Assembly (NCBI RefSeq): GCF_003345655.1
Contig: NZ_QQOH01000003.1
Coordinates: 248,001-312,000 of the forward strand
DNA length: 64,000 nt
DNA from: Motiliproteus coralliicola
GTDB taxonomy: Bacteria > Pseudomonadota > Gammaproteobacteria > Pseudomonadales > Balneatricaceae
Direction: 5' to 3'
A model generated the notes under the pieces. The model did no database searches, was not told the origin of the DNA, and saw only the letters and a program-made list of their open reading frames with translations. A program made the position numbers and the translations under genes. Positions 38,201-49,241 of the stretch are shown here, in pieces. Within the stretch, counting starts at the first letter, position 1, and the number at the start of each line of letters is the position of its first letter.

Positions 38201-38581
38201 TTACCCGTTTTTCTTCCGATAGTCAGCGATCGCTGCCTTGATCGCATCTTCGGCCAGCACGGAGCAGTGAATCTTCACCGGCGGCAATGCCAGCTCTTCG
38301 GAGATCTGAGTGTTTTTCAGATCCGCCGCCTGATCCAACGTCATCCCCTTGACCCATTCGGTCACCAGGGAGCTGGAGGCGATCGCCGAGCCGCAACCGT
38401 AGGTCTTGAACTTGGCATCCTCGATGACACCCTCGTCGCTGACTTTGATCTGCAGACGCATCACATCGCCACACGCCGGGGCACCAACCATGCCGGTACC
38501 GACCTGCTGGTCTTTGTCGTCCATCTTGCCGACATTACGCGGGTTTTCGTAGTGGTCCAGTACTTCTTCGCTATATGCCAT
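38201..38581 (-). CDS. iscU: Fe-S cluster scaffold IscU, 126 aa
   Basis: IscU is the scaffold on which IscS builds clusters. The ligands are in GAPACGDVMRLQI, YGCGSAIASS and KIHCSVLAEDAI. The LPPVK motif recognised by HscA is present as ALPPVKIHC. The opening AYSEEVLDHYENPRNVG is typical. It lies 32 bases after iscS. Confidence 0.98.
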   Translation of the reverse strand: MAYSEEVLDHYENPRNVGKMDDKDQQVGTGMVGAPACGDVMRLQIKVSDEGVIEDAKFKTYGCGSAIASSSLVTEWVKGMTLDQAADLKNTQISEELALPPVKIHCSVLAEDAIKAAIADYRKKNG

Positions 38582-38613
38582 CTCTCTCTACCTCTTGTTG
38601 ATCGGTGGGGGCC

Positions 38614-39828
38614 TTAGTGGCTGACCCACTCGACCTTGTCCAGATCAACGCCGTCTTTGTACATATCCCACAGCGGCGACAATTCACGCAGCTTGGAGAC
38701 CGCAGTCCGGATCTTATCAATTGCAAAGTCCACATCTTCTTCGGTGGTGAAGCGACCGAAGCTGAAACGGATCGAGCTGTGTGCCAGCTCGTCGTTCATG
38801 CCCAGCGCACGCAGCACATAAGAAGGCTCGAGGCTGGCCGATGTGCAGGCCGAACCGGAGGAAACCGCCAGGTCCTTCAGCGCCATCAGCAGCGACTCGC
38901 CTTCGACGAAGTTGAAGCTGACATTGATGTTGCTGGCCACACGCTGGTCAAAATCGCCGTTGCAGAATACCTGCTCCAGGTCCTGAACGCCGTCCCACAG
39001 ACGCTGACGCAACTTCAACAGACGCTTGTTCTCTTCATGCATCTCGGCTTTGGCGATCGCAAAGGCCTCGCCCATGCCGACAATCTGGTGAGTCGCCAGG
39101 GTGCCGGAACGCATGCCACGCTCGTGACCACCGCCGTGCATCTGCGCTTCGAGACGAACCCGCGGCTTACGGCGGACATACAAGGCACCGATACCCTTGG
39201 GTCCGTACACTTTATGGGCGGAGAAGGACATCAGATCGACCTTCAGACGCTCCAGATCGATATTGATCTTACCGGCGCTCTGAGCCGCATCGACATGGAA
39301 CAGCACCTTGTTGGCACGGGTCAACTCGCCGATCGCTTCAATATCGTTGATCACGCCGATCTCGTTGTTGACGTGCATGATCGACACCAGAATCGTATCT
39401 TCACGCAGGGCCTCGGCCACCGACTCCGGGGTCACGATGCCATTGGGCTGCGGATCCAGGTAGGTCACCTCGAAGCCTTCACGCTCCAGTTGACGACAGG
39501 TATCCAGCACCGCCTTGTGTTCGATCTTGGAGGTAATGATGTGCTTGCCCTTCTTGCTGTAGAAGTGGGCCACACCTTTGATCGCCAGGTTGTCGGACTC
39601 GGTCGCACCAGAGGTCCAGACAATCTCGCGGGGATCACAATTGACCAGATCGGCCACTTGGCGACGGGCGGTCTCCACCGCTTCCTCCGCCTTCCAGCCG
39701 AACAGGTGGGAACGTGAAGCCGGATTACCAAAGTTACCTTCCAGAGTCAGACACTCGGTCATCTTTTCGGCAACCCGCGGATCCATCGGTGTGGTCGCAG
39801 AGTAATCCAGATAAATCGGCAGCTTCAT
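38614..39828 (-). CDS. iscS: Cysteine desulfurase IscS, 404 aa
   Basis: IscS takes sulfur from cysteine for Fe-S clusters, tRNA thiolation and other uses. The pyridoxal phosphate Lys is in [16 protein letters not shown] and the mobile catalytic Cys is in [17 protein letters not shown]. The frame runs to 39948, but I start at 39828 ([16 protein letters not shown]) because ACGGAG lies 6 bases upstream and the length then equals E. coli IscS. The longer frame overlaps iscR. It lies 28 bases after iscR. Confidence 0.97.
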   Translation of the reverse strand: MKLPIYLDYSATTPMDPRVAEKMTECLTLEGNFGNPASRSHLFGWKAEEAVETARRQVADLVNCDPREIVWTSGATESDNLAIKGVAHFYSKKGKHIITSKIEHKAVLDTCRQLEREGFEVTYLDPQPNGIVTPESVAEALREDTILVSIMHVNNEIGVINDIEAIGELTRANKVLFHVDAAQSAGKINIDLERLKVDLMSFSAHKVYGPKGIGALYVRRKPRVRLEAQMHGGGHERGMRSGTLATHQIVGMGEAFAIAKAEMHEENKRLLKLRQRLWDGVQDLEQVFCNGDFDQRVASNINVSFNFVEGESLLMALKDLAVSSGSACTSASLEPSYVLRALGMNDELAHSSIRFSFGRFTTEEDVDFAIDKIRTAVSKLRELSPLWDMYKDGVDLDKVEWVSH

Positions 39829-39856
39829 TCTAATCTCCGTTCTGCGAAGCCCAGGG

Positions 39857-40336
39857 TTAACCGGTAGCTTCGATACGTTCAAATTCGATCGATTGCAGGC
39901 GGACGCGATCCTGTCGCTGAGAGACCTCCTGCACATCACGTCGGGCAACCAGATCCGCCAGTGAGATTCCGCTCAGGAACGCATGGATCTGATCACTCAG
40001 GTCACACCACAGATGATGGGTCAGACAGGCTTCGCCCTCGTGACAGTCTCCCTTACCACCACAGCCTGTAGCGTCGACGGACTCGTTAACCGCATCAATC
40101 ACCTGCACGATATAAATGTCGGCCTTGTCCCGGCTCAGCTGGTAACCACCACCAGGGCCTCGAACACTTTTGACCAGATCATTGCGGCGCAGCTTGGCAA
40201 ACAACTGCTCCAGATAAGAGAGGGAAATCAGCTGTCGTGATGAGATATCAGCAAGACTGATCGGACCACGCCCTTCATGCAGTGCCAGATCCAGCATCGC
40301 TGTAACAGCGTAACGTCCCTTGGTTGTTAATCGCAT
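39857..40336 (-). CDS. iscR: Fe-S-responsive Rrf2 regulator IscR, 159 aa
   Basis: IscR represses the isc operon when it holds a [2Fe-2S] cluster. The N-terminal winged helix [20 protein letters not shown] is the Rrf2 signature. The cluster ligands are in [19 protein letters not shown] (three Cys at six-residue spacing, then His). It is first in the isc operon and has two IscR-type sites in its promoter, so autoregulation is expected. Confidence 0.97.
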   Translation of the reverse strand: MRLTTKGRYAVTAMLDLALHEGRGPISLADISSRQLISLSYLEQLFAKLRRNDLVKSVRGPGGGYQLSRDKADIYIVQVIDAVNESVDATGCGGKGDCHEGEACLTHHLWCDLSDQIHAFLSGISLADLVARRDVQEVSQRQDRVRLQSIEFERIEATG

Positions 40337-40370
40337 GGTTGCCCCCCGGTTATCATTATTTCTGGCGAGG

Positions 40371-40399
40371 ATTATCTATTAGCCGACTATTTTAGTCAA
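40371..40399 (-). promoter_or_regulatory. Promoter of the isc operon
   Basis: On the minus strand TTGACT (-35) and GATAAT (-10) are 17 bases apart, 35 bases upstream of the iscR ATG. The -35 is part of an IscR-type site, so the bound repressor would block polymerase. Confidence 0.85.
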
Positions 40400-40428
40400 T
40401 TATTTATCCGACTATTTTGATCAGTTAT
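40377..40428 (-). promoter_or_regulatory. Two tandem type-1 IscR binding sites
   Basis: Two copies of the IscR type-1 pattern (TTGACTAAAATAGTCGG, and TGATCAAAATAGTCGG) lie with their cores 25 bases apart, at 40377-40403 and 40401-40428. The first overlaps the promoter -35 and spacer. This matches the known autoregulation of isc operons by Fe-S-loaded IscR. Confidence 0.83.
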
Positions 40429-40611
40429 AGATAATTCGACCGGCCCGTTTCCGAGGGAGGAGGGGCGTCCACTCTACCACAGTGCTTGCAAGGCTAAAAC
40501 CACTGCCAAAATCCAAAGCCCGAGATGATAGCCAGCCCCCGGAAACAGGCCTTGATAAAACTCAAGTCACGGGCAGACGAACCACCCGCGCAACCCACTT
40601 AAAGCCCGGCT

Positions 40612-41424
40612 TTACTTGCTATCCAGCTTATCAACCGTTTCGGATACGGGGCGATCCTCTTCGACCGCCGCGAAGTCCTCCGCCTTCAACTCGGGGAGTT
40701 TTTGGTCCGGGCACTTCACTCCGACCTGATTCATCGCCTTGGTCATGACCTCGAGCCGGTTATCGACCGCCTGCATATGATCCAGCAGCGACTGAATCGC
40801 ATGCGCCACCGGGTCAGGCAGCTCACTGGTCACCCCGTAGGCATCAAAGCCGATCTTATCGGCCATCTGCTGCCGCTTCTGATCCGCTTCGTCCATCGAT
40901 TCCGGATCGATCCGACTGCGAACAATACGACCCGGTATACCCACCACGGTAGCACCCGCCGGAACAGCCTTGGTGACCACGGCATTGGAACCGATCCGCG
41001 CGCCTTCACCAACCTCAAACGGACCCAGAATCTTGGCGCCGGCACCAACAACGACACCATCACACAGGGTCGGGTGGCGCTTGCCTTTATTCCAGGTGGT
41101 ACCACCCAGCGTCACGCCATGATAGAGGGTCACGTCATCGCCGATCTCGGCGGTTTCGCCGATCACCACACCCATGCCGTGATCGATAAAGAAGCGACGC
41201 CCGATCCGAGCACCAGGATGGATCTCAATACCGGTCAACCAGCGCGACAAGGTCGAGATCATCCGCGCCAGCCATTTGAAGCCCCGCTTCCATAGCGCAT
41301 GGCACAAACGGTGGTACAGCAGCGCGTGCAAGCCCGGGTAGTTGGTCAAAACCTCAAAGGCATTTCGTGCGGCCGGATCCCGCTCAAAGACCGACCCGAT
41401 ATCCTCACGCAGCTGATTAAACAT
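40612..41424 (-). CDS. cysE: Serine O-acetyltransferase, 270 aa
   Basis: CysE makes O-acetylserine, the precursor of cysteine. An N-terminal helical part ([26 protein letters not shown]) precedes a left-handed beta-helix of hexapeptide repeats ([54 protein letters not shown]). I start at the ATG at 41424; it overlaps the end of trmJ by 8 bases, with GGAG close upstream inside trmJ. A GTG at 41433 is possible. Its product feeds cysteine to IscS, and cysE next to isc is common in gammaproteobacteria. Confidence 0.95.
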   Translation of the reverse strand: MFNQLREDIGSVFERDPAARNAFEVLTNYPGLHALLYHRLCHALWKRGFKWLARMISTLSRWLTGIEIHPGARIGRRFFIDHGMGVVIGETAEIGDDVTLYHGVTLGGTTWNKGKRHPTLCDGVVVGAGAKILGPFEVGEGARIGSNAVVTKAVPAGATVVGIPGRIVRSRIDPESMDEADQKRQQMADKIGFDAYGVTSELPDPVAHAIQSLLDHMQAVDNRLEVMTKAMNQVGVKCPDQKLPELKAEDFAAVEEDRPVSETVDKLDSK

Positions 41425-42193
41425 GGTCTCCACCCTGTTTCTGTACTTTCTGTGTCGCGGTCAAAATTCCACGCAAAATACCGATCTCCACCTTGTCTGG
41501 ATGGGATCGCATGTAAAGCCGGCGTAACCGGGTCATCAGTTGACGCGGGTTATCCGGATCGAGAAAGTCGATCTCGATCAGCGCCTGCTCCAGGTGCTCG
41601 AAGAACCGCTCCAGCTCATCGGACGTGGCCGATTCGATATCCCAAGCAGTACCCCAGCGGGACACGTCATTCAATTCGGACGCCGGATCCTCGGCCAATG
41701 CGGCCATCCGCAACTCGTAGCAGATCACCTGCACCGCCGCCGCCAAATTCAGCGAACTGAAATCCGGGTTGGAGGGAATATGGACATGGCGGTGACAGCG
41801 ATGCAGCTCTTCGTTGGTCAAACCACGGTCTTCGCGACCGAATACCAAGGCCACCTCGACCGCTGCGTCAGATTCTTTCTGGACCGCGGCTACCTGCTGG
41901 GCCATTTCGCGAGGATTGACCACCGGCCAGGGAATATGACGACTGCGAGCACTGGCACCTACGACCAGCTGACAACCTTCCAACGCCTGCTCCAGGGTCG
42001 AAACCACCTCTGCAGACTCGAGAATATCGGTAGCCCCCGAAGCCCGAGCCGTGGCCTTTTCGCTGGGAAACTCTTTGGGATCCACCAGTACCAGCTTACT
42101 GATCGCCATGTTTTTCATCGCTCGGGCGACACCACCGATATTGCCGGGATGGCTGGTGTTCACCAAAACGATCCGCACCGACGCAAGCATCAA
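41417..42193 (-). CDS. trmJ: tRNA (cytidine/uridine-2'-O-)-methyltransferase TrmJ, 258 aa
   Basis: TrmJ is a SPOUT-family enzyme that methylates the 2'-OH of nucleotide 32 in tRNAs. The N-terminal SPOUT domain reads [24 protein letters not shown], and the knot motifs are [16 protein letters not shown] and [24 protein letters not shown] short C-terminal helical region follows. It is translated just before cysE, which it overlaps, and diverges from suhB. The same trmJ-cysE-isc order is seen in Pseudomonas. Confidence 0.96.
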   Translation of the reverse strand: MMLASVRIVLVNTSHPGNIGGVARAMKNMAISKLVLVDPKEFPSEKATARASGATDILESAEVVSTLEQALEGCQLVVGASARSRHIPWPVVNPREMAQQVAAVQKESDAAVEVALVFGREDRGLTNEELHRCHRHVHIPSNPDFSSLNLAAAVQVICYELRMAALAEDPASELNDVSRWGTAWDIESATSDELERFFEHLEQALIEIDFLDPDNPRQLMTRLRRLYMRSHPDKVEIGILRGILTATQKVQKQGGDHV

Positions 42194-42360
42194 TCCGCTC
42201 CATCAATTTCGAAGGCCGCAAATTCTAGCAGATAACTGAGCGATCCTATAAGACAATCCACACCTGTTAATCAAAGTAGATTGCATCGATGGATGGTTAT
42301 CCAGCCCGGTTCTTTGTATAATTCGCGGTCGCTTATTCTCACTAGACGTAGCTCTTTATC

Positions 42361-43140
42361 ATGCAACCTACTTTGAACATCGCCTTGCGCGCTGCGCGTA
42401 TCGCCGGCGAGCAGGTCGCCCGTGCCATTGAACGCCTGGACATCATCAAGTCCGAGCAACAAAGCGTGGCCGATTTCATCACAGAAACCGCCGCCGGCGC
42501 CGAAAAGTCCGTGGCTTATCACTTGCTCAAGGCCAACCCGGGTCACCGTATCCAGGGCCAGCACAGCGGCAACATCGGTGCCGAAGAAGCCAGTGATTTT
42601 GAATGGTTCGTCAACCCGATCGACGGTCTGACCAATTTCGCCAACGCACTGCCCTCCTTTGCCCTGACCATCGTCTGCAAACTGCGTGGAAAAATCGAAC
42701 ACGCCGTGATCCTGAATCCGATCACCGGCGAAGAGTTCACCGCCAGCCGTGGTCGCGGCGCCCAGGTCAACGGCAAACGGATCCGCGTCAGCGATCTGAA
42801 AAGACTGCCGAACTCGCTGATCGGCTGCCACTTCTCCGGCCAGAGCGACGAAGCCCGACTCGAGCAACAGCTCAACGGCAGCCGCCAGCTCTACCTACAG
42901 GGTGCCCAGCTGCATGTCGGAGGCTCCAGCGCCCTGGCAATGGCTTACCAAGCCGCTGGTCGTACCGACGGTTGCTGGATTCTCGGCGCCTACGAATGGG
43001 AACTGGAACCGGGCTTACTGCTGCTGCAGGAAGCCGGCGCCCTGGTTGGTGATCTCAACGGCGGCAACAAGTTTACCGACAGCCTGGTCGCGGCCAACCC
43101 CAAACTGTTCAAGCAGATGCTACAGACGCTGGCCAAGTAA
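42361..43140 (+). CDS. suhB: Inositol-1-monophosphatase family protein SuhB, 259 aa
   Basis: SuhB hydrolyses inositol-1-phosphate in vitro. In enterobacteria it also works with the NusA/B/G rRNA antitermination complex. The metal-binding motifs are shifted from the textbook form: the first Glu-containing motif reads GAEEASDFEW, the DP(I/L)DGT motif reads NPIDGLTNF, and the C-terminal WELEPGLLLLQEAGALV replaces the usual WDxAAG. The fold and length are right. The Asp-to-Asn change in the DPIDGT segment may reduce phosphatase activity. A likely -10 (tataat at 42317) lies 39 bases before the ATG. Confidence 0.93.
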   Translation: MQPTLNIALRAARIAGEQVARAIERLDIIKSEQQSVADFITETAAGAEKSVAYHLLKANPGHRIQGQHSGNIGAEEASDFEWFVNPIDGLTNFANALPSFALTIVCKLRGKIEHAVILNPITGEEFTASRGRGAQVNGKRIRVSDLKRLPNSLIGCHFSGQSDEARLEQQLNGSRQLYLQGAQLHVGGSSALAMAYQAAGRTDGCWILGAYEWELEPGLLLLQEAGALVGDLNGGNKFTDSLVAANPKLFKQMLQTLAK

Positions 43141-43156
43141 GCCGACCCAGCAAAAG

Positions 43157-43186
43157 AAAAAGGCGACCTTAGGTCGCCTTTTTTGT
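43157..43186 (+). terminator. Terminator of suhB
   Basis: The stem aggcgacc/ggtcgcct has a 3-base loop, a leading run of A and a trailing run of six T, 17 bases after the suhB stop. Confidence 0.92.
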
Positions 43187-43282
43187 GACTTTGATAGCAG
43201 CAGTCAACAACCAGACTGTTAACCACAGCGCTCGCCTTGTGCCAGTTCACCGCAGGTACTTACAATACCCGCGCAAAACCCT

Positions 43283-45241
43283 CTAGAGATTAAGCCCGGG
43301 AAGCCCCTCTCTATTTGCCTGATCCAGATAAAACGCCAATGGCTTGGGCAGACCCAACCCAAACCCCTGCTGCAGCTTAATTCCCATCTGCGCAAGCAGC
43401 TTAGACTGCGACAAAGATTCAACCCCTTCCACAACCGCCTCAAATTTCAATGACTCGATCAGATGCTGAATACTGGAAACCATCGTCGCATCGTCTTCTA
43501 CTCGCTCGGTAAATGACCGATCAATCTTTACGTGAGTTGCCGGAATTCTATACAGATAAGCCAAGGATGAATAACCCGTGCCAAAATCATCGATACTGAT
43601 CGACATCCCCTGCTCTACGATCTTTGATGCTGCGTTATCGTTCCTGTTCAAATCAAATAAAAGCGCGCCTTCAGTCAGCTCTATATTAATCGCAGAGCTA
43701 TCAAACCCATTCTCATTTAAAGCCTGACTAACGAATCCAACAAAATCCGGATTAGCGAAATATTTTGTAGAAACATTTATCGCAATGGTCACGTCTGAAT
43801 CGAAGAGGCACCTAAACTCCTTCAGATCTCGGATCGCCGTTGAAATCACCCACTTTTCGATTTCGATGATAACGCCGATCTCTTCTGCCACCCGAATACA
43901 CTCGTCGGTAGGCACCCAACCTAAAACTGGACTCTTCCACCTCAGTAACGCTTCCAGCGAGCACACCTGCCGGCTTTCTACATTAAAGATTGGCTGATAG
44001 TGGAGCGAAAACTCATCTTGATTGAGCGCTTGGAACAGGTGCTGCGCCAGCTTACTCTGTCGCTGCAGCGTATCTTCCATGCCGTCTAAGTAATTGACCC
44101 AGCGATGCTTACCCTGCTTCTTGGCTAGATACATAGCGGCATCAGCCTTTAATATCAGGTTCTCAAAGTCAGCGCCGTCCTTAGGATAATGAGCAATACC
44201 GATACTCACCGAAACAGTGATTGGCCGCCCTTCAGCATCATAGAAAGGCCGATTCATCATCTCGATCAGCTGATTGGCCGCCTGTTCAATACTACTATCC
44301 AACAGCGCCTCATCTATCACCCAAATAAACTCATCGCCACCGAATCGACAGGCATGACCTTTGCTCAGCTCCGCCGCGGCCAGGCGCTCTGCCATTGATT
44401 GAAGCACCCTGTCCCCGACCCCATGGCCCAATGAGTCATTGATCAGCTTAAACCCGTCAAGATCGATATAAAAAACCACAAAGTCCTTCTGACTCTGCTC
44501 AGCCCTTTTAAGGACTCGCTTTAAACCTCTTCGATTTAACAATCCCGTTAATGAATCGGTAACCACCTCTTTCTCTAACGCGAGCTCTTCTCTCTTTCTA
44601 TCATCAATATTAAATTGCTGGACCAGCATCTTCTGATCGGATTTAGCATTCCCTCTGATGCTGATAATAAGCCGATGCCATAAAATCCTATCATTAATAG
44701 TTATCTGAACATCGCCCTCATAGCTGCGCTCTTCATCGACGACTTTCATTATTTCAACGTAGTCATCTTGATTAGCAAAAAGCGATTTTATATGTACAAA
44801 CCCCTCATCCTGAGTGTTTAAAAATGGCGGATTACCGCTAACGAACTTCCCATCCAAGGTGTAGGTAGAGAGCGATACGATAGAGCCAGCCGCGTAGTCT
44901 TTTTTCACATGGTCAGCGTCTATCGCCTCAACCATAAGTGCCATACGGCCATCTTCAAGCGTATAACCAGACAACTGGCAGTAGGCTTCCTTTAATATCC
45001 CTTTCGGTGAATACTGCCAAAATCTAGATAGCGTCTGGCCCGACTTAAAGACCTGTTGATAGTCCCGCAACGTTTGCTGAACAGCATCTGAGCTACCCGG
45101 CTTGAAATCCCTGCTGCTCAGCTCTTCTAGGGAATTACTCTCCCATAAGTGAAGCGCCGCATTATTGGCCCAAACAATACGGTAATTATCAATATCGTAT
45201 ATCCAAACAGAGGTAACGAGACTGTTTAAATAACTATCCAT
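43283..45241 (-). CDS. PAS-GGDEF-EAL cyclic-di-GMP signalling protein, 652 aa
   Basis: This protein contains both cyclase and phosphodiesterase domains for cyclic-di-GMP. After two PAS-like regions (about residues 5-95 and 125-240) comes a GGDEF domain with DSLTGLLNRRGL and an intact RFGGDEF. An EAL domain follows with SLEALLRWKS, the DDFGTGYSS loop and VEGVES. Both look catalytically complete. There is no membrane segment. The frame extends to 45337, but that start is only about 10 bases from the purA terminator, leaving no room for a promoter or ribosome-binding site, so I prefer 45241 (MDSYLNSL). Base composition is clearly more AT rich than its neighbours, suggesting later acquisition. 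Confidence 0.9.
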   Translation of the reverse strand: MDSYLNSLVTSVWIYDIDNYRIVWANNAALHLWESNSLEELSSRDFKPGSSDAVQQTLRDYQQVFKSGQTLSRFWQYSPKGILKEAYCQLSGYTLEDGRMALMVEAIDADHVKKDYAAGSIVSLSTYTLDGKFVSGNPPFLNTQDEGFVHIKSLFANQDDYVEIMKVVDEERSYEGDVQITINDRILWHRLIISIRGNAKSDQKMLVQQFNIDDRKREELALEKEVVTDSLTGLLNRRGLKRVLKRAEQSQKDFVVFYIDLDGFKLINDSLGHGVGDRVLQSMAERLAAAELSKGHACRFGGDEFIWVIDEALLDSSIEQAANQLIEMMNRPFYDAEGRPITVSVSIGIAHYPKDGADFENLILKADAAMYLAKKQGKHRWVNYLDGMEDTLQRQSKLAQHLFQALNQDEFSLHYQPIFNVESRQVCSLEALLRWKSPVLGWVPTDECIRVAEEIGVIIEIEKWVISTAIRDLKEFRCLFDSDVTIAINVSTKYFANPDFVGFVSQALNENGFDSSAINIELTEGALLFDLNRNDNAASKIVEQGMSISIDDFGTGYSSLAYLYRIPATHVKIDRSFTERVEDDATMVSSIQHLIESLKFEAVVEGVESLSQSKLLAQMGIKLQQGFGLGLPKPLAFYLDQANREGLPGLNL

Positions 45242-45346
45242 AGATTTCTGGCAAGAACGCTTCTTCACACTATCAACAGGACTAAGATTGGTTGAGGTTT
45301 GGCAATTAAGCCTAGCCGCCAACCAATTTTGCTGCATAACGAAAAC

Positions 45347-45373
45347 AAAAAAAGCGGCCAGTTGGCCGCTTTA
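45347..45373 (-). terminator. Terminator of purA and of the preceding superoperon
   Basis: On the minus strand AGCGGCCAACTGGCCGCT forms a near-perfect stem followed by seven T and a further T-rich tract. It lies about 35 bases after the purA stop. Confidence 0.93.
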
Positions 45374-45406
45374 TCATCTGGTGCGAGTATTTAACTACAG
45401 GCTAAC

Positions 45407-46714
<1,308 letters not shown>

Positions 46715-46731
46715 TCAGTTAGCTAGAAAAT

Positions 46732-47919
46732 TTACTCGGCAGCAGCGACGTCCCAGACGCCGTCACGCAGAATCAGTTGTCGGTCACAGCCCTGCTCCTG
46801 AGCGGAACAGTCAACGCCGGGCAACGCCCGCATGACTCGCTCACCCTGCAGGCGCAGTGCATTTATCTTGTCGGCCAGCGTCGAATCACCATCGGCCGGC
46901 GCCAAAATCGCGCCACGTCGATCGGCATGATCCACTGCCAACTCGGCGATGACTTTCAGATCGCCACTAAAACCGGTTGCCGGTCGAGCCCGACCGAAAT
47001 CCTTGCCGATCTCATCGTAGCGACCACCCTTGGCCAGCGGCTGGCCAAAAGTCGGTACATAGACCGCAAAAACTGCACCGGTATGGTAGTTGTAACCACG
47101 CAGCTCACCCAGGTCGAAATAGAGTGAAACCTGCGGGAAACGGGTCAGGACCGCCTCGGCAATCGCTTCCAGGTCATCCAGTGCGGTCGCAATACTCGGG
47201 TATTCCTGCTGTAGCGCCTGGCGGGCGCGCTCGATGGTATCGCGACCACCATTGAGCTGAGCCAGCAGGCGGAAAGCATTGCGCTGCGATTCACTCAGCT
47301 GCAGCGTCTCCAGCAAGGCATCCAGTTCGGTCAGAGACTTTTTCTGCAACAGACTAAACAGCTCGGCCTGATCATCATCCTGCAGCTCAGCCTGCTCAAC
47401 CAGCGCACGGTAGATCCCCACATGACCCAGATCCAGAGTCAGCGGCTGTCCCAGCTCAACCTGGGTCAGCGCCTCGAGCATCAGGCTGATCACTTCGATA
47501 TCGCTATCGACGCCAGCATGGCCGTACAGCTCGGCACCGATCTGCATCGGCGAGCGACTGGTCAGCATATTGGCCGGCACGGTATGCAGCACCGAATTGA
47601 CGTAACAGAGTCGGGTCGGCCCCTGACGATTAAGGCTATGGGCATCGATGCGCGCCACCTGCGGCGTGGTGTCAGCCCGCAATCCCATCATCCGACCGGT
47701 CAACTGGTCGGTCACTTTGAAGGTATTCAGCGCCAGATCGTTGCCGGTACCGGTCAGCAGAGACTCCAGGTACTCGATCATCGGCGGCATAACCAGGTCG
47801 TAACCCCAGCAATCGAACAGGTCGACCAGTTTACGCCGCAGCGCTTCTACCTGGCGCGCCTGCTGCGGCAGGATCTCATTGACCCCATCCGGTAATAGCC
47901 AGCGATCAGCAATAGACAT
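46732..47919 (-). CDS. hisZ: ATP phosphoribosyltransferase regulatory subunit HisZ, 395 aa
   Basis: HisZ is a histidyl-tRNA-synthetase-like protein without charging activity. It joins short-form HisG to make the first enzyme of histidine synthesis. It begins DRWLLPDGVNEILPQQARQVE, has the class II motif 2-like FKVTDQLTGRMMGLRADTTPQVAR, and shows GGRYDEIGKDFGRARPATGFS near residue 275. It is shorter than a real HisRS and lacks the anticodon-binding domain. hisG must be elsewhere. It lies between yjeT and purA, as in Pseudomonas. Confidence 0.96.
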   Translation of the reverse strand: MSIADRWLLPDGVNEILPQQARQVEALRRKLVDLFDCWGYDLVMPPMIEYLESLLTGTGNDLALNTFKVTDQLTGRMMGLRADTTPQVARIDAHSLNRQGPTRLCYVNSVLHTVPANMLTSRSPMQIGAELYGHAGVDSDIEVISLMLEALTQVELGQPLTLDLGHVGIYRALVEQAELQDDDQAELFSLLQKKSLTELDALLETLQLSESQRNAFRLLAQLNGGRDTIERARQALQQEYPSIATALDDLEAIAEAVLTRFPQVSLYFDLGELRGYNYHTGAVFAVYVPTFGQPLAKGGRYDEIGKDFGRARPATGFSGDLKVIAELAVDHADRRGAILAPADGDSTLADKINALRLQGERVMRALPGVDCSAQEQGCDRQLILRDGVWDVAAAE

Positions 47920-47964
47920 CAGTATTCAGGCTCCCTTAAGAGCGATAGCAGTTAATTCGGGCTG

Positions 47965-48156
47965 TCAGTGAACCAGATACAACAGCCCGGTTCCGGCCAG
48001 CATACAAACCAGTCCGGTAATCCGTAAGGTGCGGTCATCCACGTTGGCCAGCTGCTGTACCATCGAGCGCCAGCGCTGCGGGTAGAGGAACGGAATAATA
48101 CCCTCCAGCACCAACACCAGGCATAACGCAATCAGCAACTCACGCCACAGTTCCAT
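47965..48156 (-). CDS. yjeT: DUF2065 small membrane protein YjeT, 63 aa
   Basis: This is a 63-residue protein with two hydrophobic helices (LLIALCLVLVLEGIIPFLYP and ITGLVCMLAGTGLLYLV) separated by a basic loop with RWRSMVQQLA, the layout of the DUF2065/YjeT family. The function is unknown, but the gene is found next to hflC and hisZ or purA in many gammaproteobacteria. Confidence 0.93.
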   Translation of the reverse strand: MELWRELLIALCLVLVLEGIIPFLYPQRWRSMVQQLANVDDRTLRITGLVCMLAGTGLLYLVH

Positions 48157-48254
48157 AAGGTTCTCGACAGTTCCATTGAGCCCTCGACAGCTCCCTGGCC
48201 TCCCGACAGCCTCTCAACGATCCCGGCGCGGGCAAAAACACGGCATCCACACAC

Positions 48255-48280
48255 AAAAAAACCGGGACAGGGTCCCGGTT
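48255..48280 (-). terminator. Terminator after hflC
   Basis: On the minus strand AACCGGGACCCTGTCCCGGTT forms a 9-bp stem with a 3-base loop, followed by a run of T. It lies about 70 bases after hflC and before yjeT, so it would separate the hfl genes from yjeT-hisZ-purA unless read through. Confidence 0.9.
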
Positions 48281-48352
48281 GCGGAATAATACACGAAGCG
48301 CTCGTCGATGGCAGCCCCAAAGGACCGCAATCGACCGGCTTCGAATAAGGCT

Positions 48353-49240
48353 TTAGTTGGCCAAGCCAGCCCCGCCTGCTGCGTTCAGGTACTTGAAGAA
48401 GTCACTACCCGGCTCCAGCACCATCACGTCATCCTTGCTGTTGAAGGTGTCCTTGTAGGCATTGAGGCTGCGGTAGAAGGAGTAGAACTCCGGATCCTTC
48501 TGGTACGCCTGGGCGTAGGTGGAAGCAGCCACTGCATCACCATCACCTCGGACCTGCTCCGCTTCACGGAAGGCTTCAGCCAGAATTACGGTCTTCTGAC
48601 GGTCAGCATCGGCGCGGATACCTTCGGCCAGCTCGTTACCCTTGGAGCGCAGCTCCCGGGCTTCCCGTTCCCGCTCGGTCCGCATCCGATCGTAAACCGA
48701 CTGACTTACCTCGGTCGGCAGATCGATCCGCTTGACCCGAACATCAACCACCTCGATACCCAGCTCCTGCTGAGTGATCTCGGTCAGCTCTTTGGTCAGC
48801 TGCACCATCATCTCTTCACGATCACCGGAGACTACCTCGGTCAGGGTACGACGACCAAACTTGTTCCGCAGTCGGGTATCCATCCGCGAAGCCAACAGGT
48901 CAGCAGCACGGAATTCGTCACCGGAAGTTGCGGTGTAGTAGGTCTTAACGTCGGCGATCCGCCACTTGACGAAGGAGTCAACGATCAGACGCTTTTTCTC
49001 CAGGGTCAGGTAATCCTGCGGACGCGAATCCAGCGTCTGCACCCGACCATCGAACTTGGTGATCGAGTTCACGATCGGCATCTTGATATGCAGCCCGGGC
49101 TTGAGGTCCGGATTGACCACCTCACCGAACTGCAGCTTCACCGCACGCTCGGTCTCTTTGATGATAAAGAGCGAGTTATTGGCAACCACAACCAGCAGCA
49201 GCAACGCTGCCATTACGGCAAAAGTACGTCCACTGTTCAT
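48353..49240 (-). CDS. hflC: FtsH modulator HflC (SPFH protein), 295 aa
   Basis: HflC forms with HflK the membrane ring that surrounds and controls the FtsH protease. A single N-terminal membrane segment (FAVMAALLLLVVVANNSLFII) is followed by the SPFH domain (KETERAVKLQFGEVV, then PGLHIKMPIV) and a coiled-coil end. The frame runs to 49372, but I start at 49240 because its ATG follows the hflK stop by one base and GGAGG lies 8-10 bases upstream, inside hflK. Confidence 0.97.
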   Translation of the reverse strand: MNSGRTFAVMAALLLLVVVANNSLFIIKETERAVKLQFGEVVNPDLKPGLHIKMPIVNSITKFDGRVQTLDSRPQDYLTLEKKRLIVDSFVKWRIADVKTYYTATSGDEFRAADLLASRMDTRLRNKFGRRTLTEVVSGDREEMMVQLTKELTEITQQELGIEVVDVRVKRIDLPTEVSQSVYDRMRTEREREARELRSKGNELAEGIRADADRQKTVILAEAFREAEQVRGDGDAVAASTYAQAYQKDPEFYSFYRSLNAYKDTFNSKDDVMVLEPGSDFFKYLNAAGGAGLAN

Positions 49241-49241
49241 G

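Noticed and set aside
38605-39717. 370-residue open frame opposite iscS
   Set aside because: It is an antisense shadow of a gene with an intact catalytic Lys and Cys; it has no own promoter or domain.
42294-42322. suhB promoter as a full pair
   Set aside because: The -10 tataat is good, but the hexamer 17 bases upstream (tggtta) is a poor -35. I mention only the -10 in the suhB entry.
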